Shown piece by piece: positions 14,288 to 23,078 of a stretch of DNA of 46,590 nt. The DNA lies in the IMG/VR virus record IMGVR_UViG_3300038701_001873, positions 1-46,590 of that record, one strand, 5' to 3'. Both the position numbers and the translations under genes were made by a program. Position 1 is the stretch's first letter. Each line of letters begins with the position of its first letter. This stretch comes from a virus. The notes under the pieces were generated by a model. The model did no database searches. It was not told the DNA's origin and saw only the letters and a program-made list of their open reading frames with translations.

Positions 14288-16786
14288 CTATTTGGTAACG
14301 CTCTTGCCGTAGATGGTCGTGTTTTCTGCATATTGCCCGACATTATCTTCCCCTGCAAATTGTGCTTGTAATGGAAAAGTAGGAGCTAGTTCTGAAGTGT
14401 GTAATAAAGTGTCATCTTGGAAGTACTCAAGCTTGTACGTGTTATAAACAATCTTAAATATTATAGTGTCATCCCTAGTTAGGGTGTTCGTATATTTTTG
14501 GACTCCGTTTTCGTAAATTCTAAATATCCAATCGCTACCTGAAGGCGCAAAATAAAAGCAGTAATCTATTCCTGTATATCCTGTTGCTGGCGTTCCGCTT
14601 ACTAAACCAATAGCAATAAAATCATCTAGTGTTACTGGGTTCTCGCCAACCTGAAAATAAAACTCGAAATAGTCCCCTAAGATGTTTTGTCTTGATAACC
14701 CTTGCACGTCCCCAGCCTCTCCACTTGGACGTATCGTGTTATTTGAAAGCCCGTTGTTTTGAACGGTAATGCGCTCTCCTGTCCAATAAGGAAATACTTT
14801 TTTTGAAAGGCTTATATATTGACCTTCGGTTGAATTGGTTTGATGGTTGTAAAGAGTAGAAACAGGGTACAAGTAATGATTGTTAAACTCTAAAATATCC
14901 CCATAGTCATAATGACCTCTTAATGATATTTGAAACACCTCTCTGTTATAACGCTGATAGCTTAACCTTTCTTGAGTCATCAATTCCTCAAGGCTTAACA
15001 ATTCAGATTTTTTAAATATTCTAACATTAGCTATCTCAAAAATATCTCCTGAATTAGCAATATCCATATATAAAAATAAATAGTCGCTATTGCTATCAGC
15101 CGTAAACTCTAATTTAAAATAGTCTAAGTTGTTCGTGGTAATGTTTGATTGTGCGGTCATCGCCAAAGTAGGGCTTGGTATATTGCTACCTATTATTAGG
15201 CTAATGCTTCGCCCTAAAGAATTACTAACTAACTCTCCAGTTAGAATATAATCTTCTCCCGACTCTAAGCTCAATGGTAAGTAAGCTGAAACTTCATAAA
15301 CTGGGTCAGCACCTACCGTTGTTATTCTTATCGAACGAATGGTAACTGAGTTAAGCCAAGTTAAACTAGAGTTGTATCCAGTCCATCCCGTAATACTGGT
15401 TATAAACTGCCCATTACTTACTTTGTCTGCATCTTCTTGAATATTCTTATACCAATTAGGGAAGCCGTCAGAATTAATAGCAATCCCGTTCTTAATAAAA
15501 TTATACCCACCATAAAACATTATCATTGGCTCTGTATTTAGAACCCTTGTGTTGGTAAAGCTTGCTAAAGACTGAGACTCTATCGTGTCTATGTAATAAC
15601 TATTATTAGGCAGTTCATATATCGCATCAATAACTTGTATCCCATCAACAAAATCACTCTCGCTATAAGTCAATGAAGCATCGCCACCCCCGCTTACTTT
15701 GGTTAAAGAGCCAGTTGCTGGCGGCTCTGTGTTCCCGCTAGTTCGGGTACAAAGTATGTAGTAGGAAGACTTATTAAAATTGTAAAAAGAGCTTTCAACG
15801 GTATATTCAGTATTGTCGGGAGTTTTGTAAACCGCACCTACTGCGGGCTGTATTGTCGGGCTAATTCTAAATTGAAAATACGATGTCTCAGGAGAATAGG
15901 TAAACTCATAGCTAAGTTCGTTAAGCTGAAGCATTTTAGTAACAAGCGGTTGGGTCTTTAACAATTCCTGAGAGTTGTCTTGTAGGCTTTCTGTTGTTTG
16001 GCTTAAATATTCTACATTGTCCGCTGCTTCGTCCCATTTATACTCATCAAAAACAATATCTTCTTGATTGATGTGTAGTTCCGTCTGTACAATATAAAAA
16101 ACCCCTTTCTTTTGGTATAATTTTGAGTTGGTTAAATTTAGGAACGAGGCTAAGAAGTCTGTATAGTTTCCGCTAACGGGTCTTCCAAGCATAGCATCAA
16201 AAGGGCGCAAATAGAAATCACTAAAATAAATTACTTTCCAGTCTATTGCGGTTCTTAAAACCACATCCCCATCATCATAAAGCTTATTGTATTGTAGTCT
16301 TGACCTATCGGTGCTGTTATTTTGAAAAATGTAGTCAAAAATGCCAATAGTAGAGTTTGCAGCAAAAGGTATATTGAAGTTTTTTATCAAGGCTAGCACA
16401 TCGCCACAAACAAATCTAATAGGTATCGCATAGCCTATTGCTTCAGTTGTTTCTTCAGGGTACAAATAACCCCTCCACTCAATAACATCATCAATTGTAA
16501 TAATAACACCAAACTCCATAAAGTCAGCATTATTCATCTCTATAACTTCTTGTTTTGGGTATGTAATCAAACCACCCTTGTCAACATCTACGGTATCAAT
16601 CGCAAAACTAAACTTAGAACCCTTTATAGGGTCGAAGATGTTTTCTTCTTCCGAGTAATATTCTAGTTGATAATTATTAGTACTAAACTCTTTTGCAGAG
16701 CCTGAAAACCCTTCTTTACGAATAGAAATTCTAACCTCTTCCCCTTGTTGATTATAAAAGGTGCTGTATAGATATTCAGGTATCAT
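14288..16786 (-). CDS. Tail-tip / baseplate-hub protein (large)
   Basis: An 832-residue protein directly after the tape measure, the place of the distal tail and tail-lysin proteins. The N-terminal 120 residues (KGSKFSFAIDTVDVDKGGLI, WRGYLYPEETTEAIGYAIPI) look like the hub domain common in Bacteroidetes siphophages. Residues about 445-595 contain a carbohydrate-binding-like insert (NGQFITSITGWTGYNSSLTW), and the last 160 residues form another jelly-roll-like part. It starts at an ATG overlapping the tape measure stop by one base. Confidence 0.8.
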   Translation of the reverse strand: MIPEYLYSTFYNQQGEEVRISIRKEGFSGSAKEFSTNNYQLEYYSEEENIFDPIKGSKFSFAIDTVDVDKGGLITYPKQEVIEMNNADFMEFGVIITIDDVIEWRGYLYPEETTEAIGYAIPIRFVCGDVLALIKNFNIPFAANSTIGIFDYIFQNNSTDRSRLQYNKLYDDGDVVLRTAIDWKVIYFSDFYLRPFDAMLGRPVSGNYTDFLASFLNLTNSKLYQKKGVFYIVQTELHINQEDIVFDEYKWDEAADNVEYLSQTTESLQDNSQELLKTQPLVTKMLQLNELSYEFTYSPETSYFQFRISPTIQPAVGAVYKTPDNTEYTVESSFYNFNKSSYYILCTRTSGNTEPPATGSLTKVSGGGDASLTYSESDFVDGIQVIDAIYELPNNSYYIDTIESQSLASFTNTRVLNTEPMIMFYGGYNFIKNGIAINSDGFPNWYKNIQEDADKVSNGQFITSITGWTGYNSSLTWLNSVTIRSIRITTVGADPVYEVSAYLPLSLESGEDYILTGELVSNSLGRSISLIIGSNIPSPTLAMTAQSNITTNNLDYFKLEFTADSNSDYLFLYMDIANSGDIFEIANVRIFKKSELLSLEELMTQERLSYQRYNREVFQISLRGHYDYGDILEFNNHYLYPVSTLYNHQTNSTEGQYISLSKKVFPYWTGERITVQNNGLSNNTIRPSGEAGDVQGLSRQNILGDYFEFYFQVGENPVTLDDFIAIGLVSGTPATGYTGIDYCFYFAPSGSDWIFRIYENGVQKYTNTLTRDDTIIFKIVYNTYKLEYFQDDTLLHTSELAPTFPLQAQFAGEDNVGQYAENTTIYGKSVTK

Positions 16787-18549
16787 TAAAAAAAGTTGGT
16801 TCTTCGGTTTTCTGACCTTGTTAAGACAGCTTGTAAAGTATCTCCTCTTCCAATTAGATTGCCTGTTACATTTACGTTAGCTTGGCTTGAACCACTAGCT
16901 AAAGTACTACTAGGTAAAGAACTGGTTAATCCTTGAGGGGTTATTGCCCCACCTGCTCCTTTAAATAAAAATCCTAATCCACTTGAATTTAATGATCCTG
17001 AGAATAATTTGCCGAAACTAGCCCCTGTGAATATGCTAAATATTGATGCTAGAACAACAGCCGAAGCAATTGCACTTGTTATCTTTCGTAACACCAATTC
17101 CATAACATTAGAAAATGACTGCCCGAAAGATTGACCCTCAATAATCATCAAATCAAATACGGACGAGAATGTATCTCCTGCAGTAGCGATTGCTTCATTC
17201 ATTCTATCATACTTCTCATTGATATCATCAAGAGTGGTACTAGTATCCTCTAAGGCTTCCGCTTCCTCTTCTTCAACTCCAATCGGGACAAGTCCATTAG
17301 TTTCAAGCTTCGGTTGTTTTTGAATATTTAAAAGCTCATCAACATTAAACTTCCCTTGAGAGGCGTTCAACATTTCCCTATGTAAATCTCTAATTGTTGT
17401 TAGTGGAACAATGGACTCTTCAATCGCTCGGTTCAGCTCTTGTTGTTTCTCATATTGAGCTTCTGTTAATCCGTTATGGGCTTTTTTGAAATCACTTTCT
17501 TTTTGCAGTCCTTTTAATTGAGCTTCTAAAGCCTGCCTTAATTTTTGTTGCCCCTCTAATTGCTCTTTGAGCAAATTAACCTGGTCTTCGTTTAAGCCTA
17601 ATATTGGATGATTTAAGGCTATTTGCCTTTTTATCTTTTCTTCTGCTTCGTCTAATTGTTCAATATAAGTTTCAAGAGATTTTATCCCTTGTTCAGCAGT
17701 TCCCCAGTTTGATAGCTCTTCATTTATTCTTTTTAGGCTAATGCTAAACGCATCATTTGCTCTTTCGTTTTTCTCTATTGCTTCTCTGTAAGTCAAAAGA
17801 CCACCTTGACCAACGCTCTCTTTAAAGGTAAATAACACCTTATTTAGAACATCGTTAAAGTCGTTGTAGGTAGGTATGAGCTTCTCGCCCAACTCCAACT
17901 GAATGTTTTTATACTCAGCATTTAGCCTAGCCGCTTTTTGCTTTCCTGTTTCAACCGCATCGTTAGCAGTTGACATTGACGACTCTATAATATTAGCTGC
18001 TGCCTTTCCGAAATCGCCTGTTTTCTTTATTTCTTGTTGTAGCTCACTAGCTGAAATTCCTAAGTTATCCAGTACTAATGTTGACTTTCGACCTATACCG
18101 TCAACAATTGAGTTTACCAGGTAATCTACACTTTCCCCTGTTTCAGCACTTCTTTGTGTGGCGAATTGAAAAAATGTACCTAGCTTCTCAAGTGGAATTT
18201 TAAAGTTGTCGGCTCTTACTGAAGCTTTCATCAACTCCAAATCGTCAACCGTTCCCCTTGTGGCTGCTCTAAGATTGTTTAATAAGTTAGGAGAGTTTAG
18301 AGTTACAAACTTAGCTTTAACGCCCTCTAGCTCCCCAGCTAATCTAACACTCTCTTGTGTGTAGGATAATATAGCGTCTAAAGTAAAAGCCCCTGCTGCT
18401 AAAGTTGCTACTCTCGTAAAAGCAGCACCCCAAGTTTGCTCAACAGAAGATGAAGATTTCTTCATTTTGCCGTCAAGCTTGGCAAGGTCTCCATCTAGTT
18501 TGTCTAGCCTTGCCCCAATCTCTACATATAGTTCGTCAACTTTTGGCAT
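16786..18549 (-). CDS. Tail tape measure protein
   Basis: A 587-residue tape measure. Residues 1-210 resemble the conserved N-terminal part (YVEIGARLDKLDGDLAKLDG, VDYLVNSIVDGIGRKSTLVL), 250-400 are coiled coil, and 485-530 are hydrophobic (TSAIASAVVLASIFSIF). The C-terminus is Gly/Ser rich. By the usual 1.5 angstrom per residue it implies a short tail of about 85-90 nm. It overlaps the tail chaperone frame by 14 bases. Confidence 0.9.
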   Translation of the reverse strand: MPKVDELYVEIGARLDKLDGDLAKLDGKMKKSSSSVEQTWGAAFTRVATLAAGAFTLDAILSYTQESVRLAGELEGVKAKFVTLNSPNLLNNLRAATRGTVDDLELMKASVRADNFKIPLEKLGTFFQFATQRSAETGESVDYLVNSIVDGIGRKSTLVLDNLGISASELQQEIKKTGDFGKAAANIIESSMSTANDAVETGKQKAARLNAEYKNIQLELGEKLIPTYNDFNDVLNKVLFTFKESVGQGGLLTYREAIEKNERANDAFSISLKRINEELSNWGTAEQGIKSLETYIEQLDEAEEKIKRQIALNHPILGLNEDQVNLLKEQLEGQQKLRQALEAQLKGLQKESDFKKAHNGLTEAQYEKQQELNRAIEESIVPLTTIRDLHREMLNASQGKFNVDELLNIQKQPKLETNGLVPIGVEEEEAEALEDTSTTLDDINEKYDRMNEAIATAGDTFSSVFDLMIIEGQSFGQSFSNVMELVLRKITSAIASAVVLASIFSIFTGASFGKLFSGSLNSSGLGFLFKGAGGAITPQGLTSSLPSSTLASGSSQANVNVTGNLIGRGDTLQAVLTRSENRRTNFF

Positions 18550-18778
18550 TGAGTATCCTTATAGCTTCTTTGTGTTTCTCCTTATCGTCTTCTTCTACGT
18601 GGTCAAATGAGGTTGGCATAATTTCTTGAGGATTTCCACCAACTAAAGCGGCTATCACACCCCTAGTTCTTAACCAGTCCCTCTCAAGTCTTTTGTTGTA
18701 ACCTTTCCACCATCTTAACCACTCTGCCCAGCTTATTGCCCAAAAATCTACTTCGCTTAATTGTGCTTCTGCTGCCAT
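18536..18778 (-). CDS. Tail assembly chaperone T-part, probably made by -1 frameshift
   Basis: An 80-residue Trp-rich frame (DFWAISWAEWLRWWKGYN) just before the tape measure, the place of the T part of G/GT tail chaperones. Its frame stays open upstream through SGKEVSPPEDWIDFLG to the A9 run in the end of the preceding gene, so the main product is probably a fusion of both frames rather than a protein starting at the ATG at 18778. The chaperone would coat the tape measure. Confidence 0.85.
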   Translation of the reverse strand: MAAEAQLSEVDFWAISWAEWLRWWKGYNKRLERDWLRTRGVIAALVGGNPQEIMPTSFDHVEEDDKEKHKEAIRILNAKS

Positions 18779-18810
18779 TCCTAAGAAGTCAATCCAATCT
18801 TCAGGTGGGC

Positions 18811-19197
18811 TTACTTCTTTTCCGCTTTTTTTTTAACTTCTTTGTCTAGCAATCTTTCGCAGATTTCTACTATTAGAGTAGCTAAAACTTCAGCGTTATT
18901 AACAAATTCAAAGCATTGCTCTTTGTCAAATAATGGGTTTTCGTGTGGGTCTTTTTTGTGTCCAGCTTTCAGGGTGTAAAAAAGGACTAGTGATAAAACT
19001 TCTAGGTCATCCCAACTTATATCAATCTTCTTTCTTTCCTCTTCGGTCAGTCCTTGATATTTGGAAAAGAAAAAAACCGCTGCGATGGTTTCACTAGCAG
19101 TTTGATGTTTTAGGTCTTGACCTATACATCTAAGCTCCCAGTTACCAAAAAAGATAGGGTATTCAACATCGTTAAGCTTTACAGTTTTTAAACTCAT
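18811..19197 (-). CDS. Tail assembly chaperone G-part
   Basis: A 128-residue protein between tail tube and tape measure, with helical content and an end in KKKAEKK. It corresponds to lambda gpG by place and size. The zero-frame product stops at 18811; a -1 slip on nine A before the stop gives the longer G-T fusion (about 221 residues). Stop-start overlap of one base with the tail tube gene. Confidence 0.85.
   Translation of the reverse strand: MSLKTVKLNDVEYPIFFGNWELRCIGQDLKHQTASETIAAVFFFSKYQGLTEEERKKIDISWDDLEVLSLVLFYTLKAGHKKDPHENPLFDKEQCFEFVNNAEVLATLIVEICERLLDKEVKKKAEKK
18826..18834 (-). promoter_or_regulatory. -1 ribosomal frameshift site (A9) in tail chaperone
   Basis: On the minus strand codons GTT AAA AAA AAA GCG contain nine A. 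A -1 slip continues without a stop through AGC GGA AAA GAA GTA and joins the T frame exactly, in frame with its ATG. I traced each codon from 18826 to 18776. Matches the conserved strategy of long-tailed phages. Confidence 0.8.
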
Positions 19198-19598
19198 TAA
19201 ACTGTTGCTTCTGTATTCTCGCCTGTTAATTGAATGTCAATATTGTAAGTAGCAGCTTCATTTTTTGGTGCGCCATTTGACACCTTTTTAATCAAAGCGT
19301 TACTAGAATAATAAGTGTTACCTGAAGCAATCTGCCCCCAATGAACAGAGATTACTGTTCCCGCTTTTAAATTTGCGTAAGACTCACTAAAACCTTCTGC
19401 TGCGTCAGGGTCGTACAATCCATTTACAGTTACAGTTCCACCGTATTCTCCAGGAAGGTAGGTCTTAGCTTTACCTGTGCTGTCTTTGGTGGTGGTTGGT
19501 ATCATATCAGCCTCAAGGTCGAAGTTACCTCCAACTTGACCAACTAATGTTACTTCGTCAAGTCTTACATATATGTCCGTTCCGCTTATAATTGCCAT
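19197..19598 (-). CDS. Major tail tube protein
   Basis: A 133-residue protein of the TP901-1-like tail tube family: start ISGTDIYVRLDEVTLVGQVG, then PTTTKDSTGKAKTYLPGEYG and a beta-rich core (YYSSNALIKKVSNGAP, YNIDIQLTGE). It forms stacked hexamers around the tape measure. Position between tail terminator and chaperones agrees. Confidence 0.92.
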   Translation of the reverse strand: MAIISGTDIYVRLDEVTLVGQVGGNFDLEADMIPTTTKDSTGKAKTYLPGEYGGTVTVNGLYDPDAAEGFSESYANLKAGTVISVHWGQIASGNTYYSSNALIKKVSNGAPKNEAATYNIDIQLTGENTEATV

Positions 19599-19600
19599 AG

Positions 19601-20143
19601 CTAGGTATTTAAGTATTTACTTTGAGTGTGAAACCGAAATCTCAACCACTTAGTTATTGTTTTTCCTGTTTTAGGGTTCTCTATAAAATAGTCTTGAAAG
19701 TCTAAGTAACTCACGCTTATTTCCGCTGCGTGAGAACTACTAGGTATATTGTAACTCTCCTTTGGTTTTATCAGCCTTAATACTTGGTCTGCCAAAGCAT
19801 TGACCGTGATATTATTTCCTGAGCCATTCTGTGGTACTACACATTGAACCTCAATTGTTACTTCTGCCCCTGTTCTTGTTTTATCTTCATTAGATAGTTG
19901 AGTAGGGTTAGTAAGCAATATATAAGGCTCACTTGCATCTTCAGGAACAACTTGATAAACCTGAACTGTTGAGTTATCTCGACCTAAAAGCTCTTGCTCT
20001 AAGCAGTCAGACTGAACTATTGTAAAGCCTTCGCCAGTACATCTTTGCTCAAAAGCAGAAAGGTCTTTATCCCAAACTTTCCAAACACTATTTGAAAGAA
20101 CTTGAAACAAACTTAGAATTATGTTATCTGTGAAGTCGTACAT
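19601..20143 (-). CDS. Tail terminator / completion protein with inserted Cys repeat
   Basis: A 180-residue protein in the tail completion position (DUF3168-like C-terminal half: EVTIEVQCVVPQNGSG, NALADQVLRLIKPKESY, WLRFRFHTQ). Residues about 29-50 carry an insert AFEQRCTGEGFTIVQSDCLE that matches the repeat in the 89-residue protein at 13715-13984. It caps the tail and joins it to the head. The repeat in such a place is odd, see findings. Confidence 0.8.
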   Translation of the reverse strand: MYDFTDNIILSLFQVLSNSVWKVWDKDLSAFEQRCTGEGFTIVQSDCLEQELLGRDNSTVQVYQVVPEDASEPYILLTNPTQLSNEDKTRTGAEVTIEVQCVVPQNGSGNNITVNALADQVLRLIKPKESYNIPSSSHAAEISVSYLDFQDYFIENPKTGKTITKWLRFRFHTQSKYLNT

Positions 20144-20152
20144 ATAAAATAA

Positions 20153-20551
20153 CTATCTCCTTATGGCTTTTTTAACATTTTGGATTAATATTTTTCTATT
20201 CTTTTCGAGGGCTGGAAACAAAAAGGCTTTGTTTTTTCGCTCTACACTCTCGGCATAATTCACATTAGTACCAATTACAAAAAATCCTTTTTTCAATGCT
20301 ACATTTAAAGCTCCATCGTAGGACTTACCATCGGCCGAATAGTTAAAGTTGCTTCTTGGATAAGTTTCGTTGTGTATTGAGGCTCTTAACCTCCCTGTGT
20401 CAACTGGCACTAGTCTCTTAGCATCGCTTTCTATCGATATTGCTGAATAGCCTATCTCTTTAATTACATTCTCTTTGGTTTTCTTTTGCCAAGCTTTCAT
20501 CTTGCCTAAAAACCTTGTTATATCAGCCCTATTTACACTAGCAGTAATCAT
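20153..20551 (-). CDS. HK97 gp10-like neck protein
   Basis: A 132-residue protein of the HK97 gp10 / minor structural family, with the hallmark RLVPVDTGRLRASIHNETY and GTNVNYAESVE, ending in a basic helix. It acts in head-tail connection or tail completion. It overlaps the closure gene by 4 bases. Confidence 0.9.
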   Translation of the reverse strand: MITASVNRADITRFLGKMKAWQKKTKENVIKEIGYSAISIESDAKRLVPVDTGRLRASIHNETYPRSNFNYSADGKSYDGALNVALKKGFFVIGTNVNYAESVERKNKAFLFPALEKNRKILIQNVKKAIRR

Positions 20552-20856
20552 TTAATTTTTTGGTAGGCTTTAATCTCTAAATACCTTTTTTTAAATTCCT
20601 TAATACTATGGATATATAGTTCCCTTGAGTCGTAAACAATACGCCACCTCTCAGTAATATCAAGGTCAGGTTGCTGCCTTAGATTGATTGTATATCCCTT
20701 ATAATTTAACTTTTGCCCAAACTCTACCTTTTGGCTCTCGGTATCGTCTTTAATATTTACTAGTAAGGTTCTCTCGGTGGTGTAGGTCGTGGTTGACTGC
20801 CCACTCTCTAAGGTGTTAGTAGGGCTTTGTAATTCTATTTGATATTGAGGACTCAA
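20548..20856 (-). CDS. Head closure / head-tail joining protein
   Basis: A 102-residue beta-barrel-type protein. The pattern of residues KVEFGQKLNYKGYTINLR then ERWRIVYDSRELYIHSIKE followed by a last strand is typical of SPP1 gp16-like closure proteins. It lies between the connector (4-base overlap) and the gp10-like gene. Confidence 0.82.
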   Translation of the reverse strand: MSPQYQIELQSPTNTLESGQSTTTYTTERTLLVNIKDDTESQKVEFGQKLNYKGYTINLRQQPDLDITERWRIVYDSRELYIHSIKEFKKRYLEIKAYQKIK

Positions 20857-21386
20857 AAGAATAGATATTTACGGAATGGGGCTAACTTTGATTTAACCTC
20901 TTGACTCATTGTATAACTACCATCCATTATAGCTCCTCTATGGTCGTACTGGTCTTTAACCATCATTTTAATAGCTTCCAGTATTGGGGTTGGGATTGTA
21001 TCATATCCAGCCACGTAAACAGCCTGAAAAGCATTATCAATTTTTGACGTTTCTAAAGTAAAGCTTGTTAAGCCCACTTTATAAAAGTCTGTATTTAATA
21101 CAAGGTCGGTTTCTACCCCTTCCTTATATATGCTTTTAAAGCTTGTTAACGTCTTGTGTGGGGCATTAGGTAAAGTATATTCCCCATCTTTATCATACTC
21201 AAAAAAAACTGTTAAGGTTTGCTCTTGTAGGCTAGTACTGCAATATTCCTCAACTCGTCTAGTGGACGATTTAATTAAGTTTTCGATTAGATCGTTATGC
21301 GTGTCAAACCCTACATCTAAATAGTCCTTAACAACAGCTACTGAAACTGGTAAATAGTCAGGGGGCGTAGTGATTTGAATTTGCAT
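20853..21386 (-). CDS. Head-tail connector (gp6-like)
   Basis: A 177-residue protein. The ATG at 21386 is chosen because it abuts the upstream stop and begins MQIQITTPPDYLPVSVAVVK; a longer frame would read through a very basic unlikely N-terminus. The helical core (VKDYLDVGFDTHNDLIENLI, STRRVEEYC) and the loop to AIKMMVKDQYDHRGA fit gp6-like connectors (phage DNA-packaging adaptors). Confidence 0.88.
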   Translation of the reverse strand: MQIQITTPPDYLPVSVAVVKDYLDVGFDTHNDLIENLIKSSTRRVEEYCSTSLQEQTLTVFFEYDKDGEYTLPNAPHKTLTSFKSIYKEGVETDLVLNTDFYKVGLTSFTLETSKIDNAFQAVYVAGYDTIPTPILEAIKMMVKDQYDHRGAIMDGSYTMSQEVKSKLAPFRKYLFF

Positions 21387-21619
21387 TACTTCTTTTTTAT
21401 TGGGGTCTTGTCCTCTTTGGTCTCTCTGTTGAACTTTTCTTCTGCGGTTTCTAAAACCTTCTTTTCGCTTTTTGCTTTTGTGGCTTTTGCCTCTTGGTTC
21501 TCCTTTGCCCAACCTTTAGAAATCCAGTAGCTCGCTATTTCTTTGTTTACGTGGTAAACCTTTGTATTTTCATAAGCCATACCCTCGTGACTTACTGTTT
21601 TAATCATAAATACTTTCAT
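21386..21619 (-). CDS. Small head-region protein, paralogue of 21684-21821
   Basis: A 77-residue protein. The first 40 residues (MKVFMIKTVSHEGMAYENTK, VYHVNKEIASYWISKGWAKE) resemble the 45-residue protein encoded just upstream, so the two arose by tandem duplication. The remainder is a Lys/Glu-rich tail. It may be a capsid decoration or head-tail accessory. It is one base from the connector start. Confidence 0.75.
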   Translation of the reverse strand: MKVFMIKTVSHEGMAYENTKVYHVNKEIASYWISKGWAKENQEAKATKAKSEKKVLETAEEKFNRETKEDKTPIKKK

Positions 21620-21630
21620 AACTGGGTATT

Positions 21631-21661
21631 AAAAAAGGGCGAGCAAAAATACCCGCCCTTT
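21631..21661 (-). terminator. Terminator downstream of the capsid genes
   Basis: AAAGGGCG pairs with CGCCCTTT (21634-21641 with 21654-21661), then U6 on the minus strand. It lies in the only clear gap of the head operon, after the capsid gene and its small partner, so it probably lets capsid mRNA exceed tail mRNA. Read-through must be partial. Confidence 0.75.
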
Positions 21662-21683
21662 AGGTTAATCTATTTGAGAGTGT

Positions 21684-21821
21684 TTACTTCTTTTTACTGT
21701 CTTTGCAGTAACCTTGAGCTTTGTACTTATTGTATAAAGCAGGCTTTAGTTCGTAAACCTTCCCTTTGATATAAACCGCACCGCCATCGGCAACGGTCTT
21801 TAACATTTCTACCTTTTTCAT
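21684..21821 (-). CDS. Small conserved protein after the major capsid gene (45 aa)
   Basis: A 45-residue protein (MKKVEMLKTVADGGAVYIKG, then KVYELKPALYNKYKAQGYC). Its ATG overlaps the capsid stop by one base, so it is translationally coupled and likely made in quantity. The resemblance to the N-terminus of the next protein supports a real gene and a shared fold. Possible capsid cement or assembly factor; unproven. Confidence 0.75.
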   Translation of the reverse strand: MKKVEMLKTVADGGAVYIKGKVYELKPALYNKYKAQGYCKDSKKK

Positions 21822-23077
21822 TATGCTGCTGTTATATCAGTGATTATGTCTGCGAAAGAGTCGTACACAAACGCTCCATCGTAGTAAATCGGAAGGGCCA
21901 ACCTTTCTTCAGCTACAACCGTAACCATATTCTTAATGGCATTATCTTGGTCTTGGTCGTAGAAGCGAATATTCACTCCCTGACGGTCAAATAATTGTGC
22001 TCCCATTTGGAAGTCTCCACAAAGAAGATGACCAGCATCAACTGTATTATTTGTAATGATTGGCACTCCAAAAAGAGAGGCTAAACCTCCTTCCCAAAGG
22101 AATGGTGCTACATATCTGTTCTGAGTGTCCTTAACTAACAACATTTCGTAAAAGTCTTGGTCATTCATCACAAAAGCACTTGCAGAGTATTCAGTTTGGC
22201 TTAACTGGCTCATTGTAGCAATCATTGCATCCCATTTTTGAGGGCTTGCAACCGACATTCCTGAACCAGTCCCAGCAGAAGCGTTAATTGTCAATCCTGT
22301 AAGGTTGGGGGCGTTACCATCACCATAAAGCAGTTGAGTATCTTCAACTAACTTAATTTTTTGTGGCATTCTTAAACCTAAAAACCCTACTAAAGCGTCC
22401 ATATCCGTTAAAAGCTCTTCTGAGACTCTAACGTGATTAGCAATCTTGCGAGCTGGAGACTCTACATTAGTAAAGTCATAATCAGTTTGCGGCTTATTTC
22501 CGTTTTCGGCAACAGTTGAAGTTGTACCCTCACCACCCGACTCTCTTACGAAAGTAATCTTGTCAGCGCTCATTGTGCCACCACTAAGCAACTCTCTTAT
22601 GCGCTTTTTACGCTCAACAGCTACTTTGATGCCAGCGATACGGTCTGGCTCAATTACATCGCCAGTAAGGTTGCCTGTGATAGACATATTGCCCACCGCT
22701 TTCATATTGAAATCAAAACCTTTGCTTTGGTTCTGAGCGTACCCTTCTAATTTTGCTTTTAGCTCATCCTTAGAAAGCTCATCTTTCAAAGCTTTTGTAA
22801 AGGTTCTACCTAAAGAGTGTCCAGCACTAGCTCCTTGTTGCTTGTACTTTTTGAACTCAACCTCTAGGTTGTCCATTTGCTTTTGTTGCTCTTTGGTTAA
22901 AGTACCCAAGTGAGCCTCTAAAGCATTTTTCAATTCCGTGCTTTCCTGACTTACAATTTCCTTGATTTTCTCAGGGCTTGCGTCAGCAATTTTAGCATTA
23001 ATAGACTCCATTTTTTTGTCTATATCCTGCTCGATAGTTGTTTTGAGGTTTTTAACTGCCTCGTTTACATCACTCAT
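21821..23077 (-). CDS. Major capsid protein, HK97 fold
   Basis: A 418-residue HK97-family capsid protein. Residues 1-110 are a coiled-coil delta domain (scaffold, removed by the protease). The capsid domain follows with marks such as KITFVRESGGEGTTSTVAEN, DYDFTNVESPARKIANHVRV, EELLTDMDALVGFLG and LLYGDGNAPNLTGL. It is one base downstream of the protease gene. Confidence 0.95.
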   Translation of the reverse strand: MSDVNEAVKNLKTTIEQDIDKKMESINAKIADASPEKIKEIVSQESTELKNALEAHLGTLTKEQQKQMDNLEVEFKKYKQQGASAGHSLGRTFTKALKDELSKDELKAKLEGYAQNQSKGFDFNMKAVGNMSITGNLTGDVIEPDRIAGIKVAVERKKRIRELLSGGTMSADKITFVRESGGEGTTSTVAENGNKPQTDYDFTNVESPARKIANHVRVSEELLTDMDALVGFLGLRMPQKIKLVEDTQLLYGDGNAPNLTGLTINASAGTGSGMSVASPQKWDAMIATMSQLSQTEYSASAFVMNDQDFYEMLLVKDTQNRYVAPFLWEGGLASLFGVPIITNNTVDAGHLLCGDFQMGAQLFDRQGVNIRFYDQDQDNAIKNMVTVVAEERLALPIYYDGAFVYDSFADIITDITAA

Positions 23078-23078
23078 T

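Noticed and set aside
21387-21512. Basic N-terminal extension of the connector protein
   Set aside because: It reads through the preceding gene in another frame as a run of Lys/Arg; the ATG at 21386 abuts the upstream stop and fits the family.
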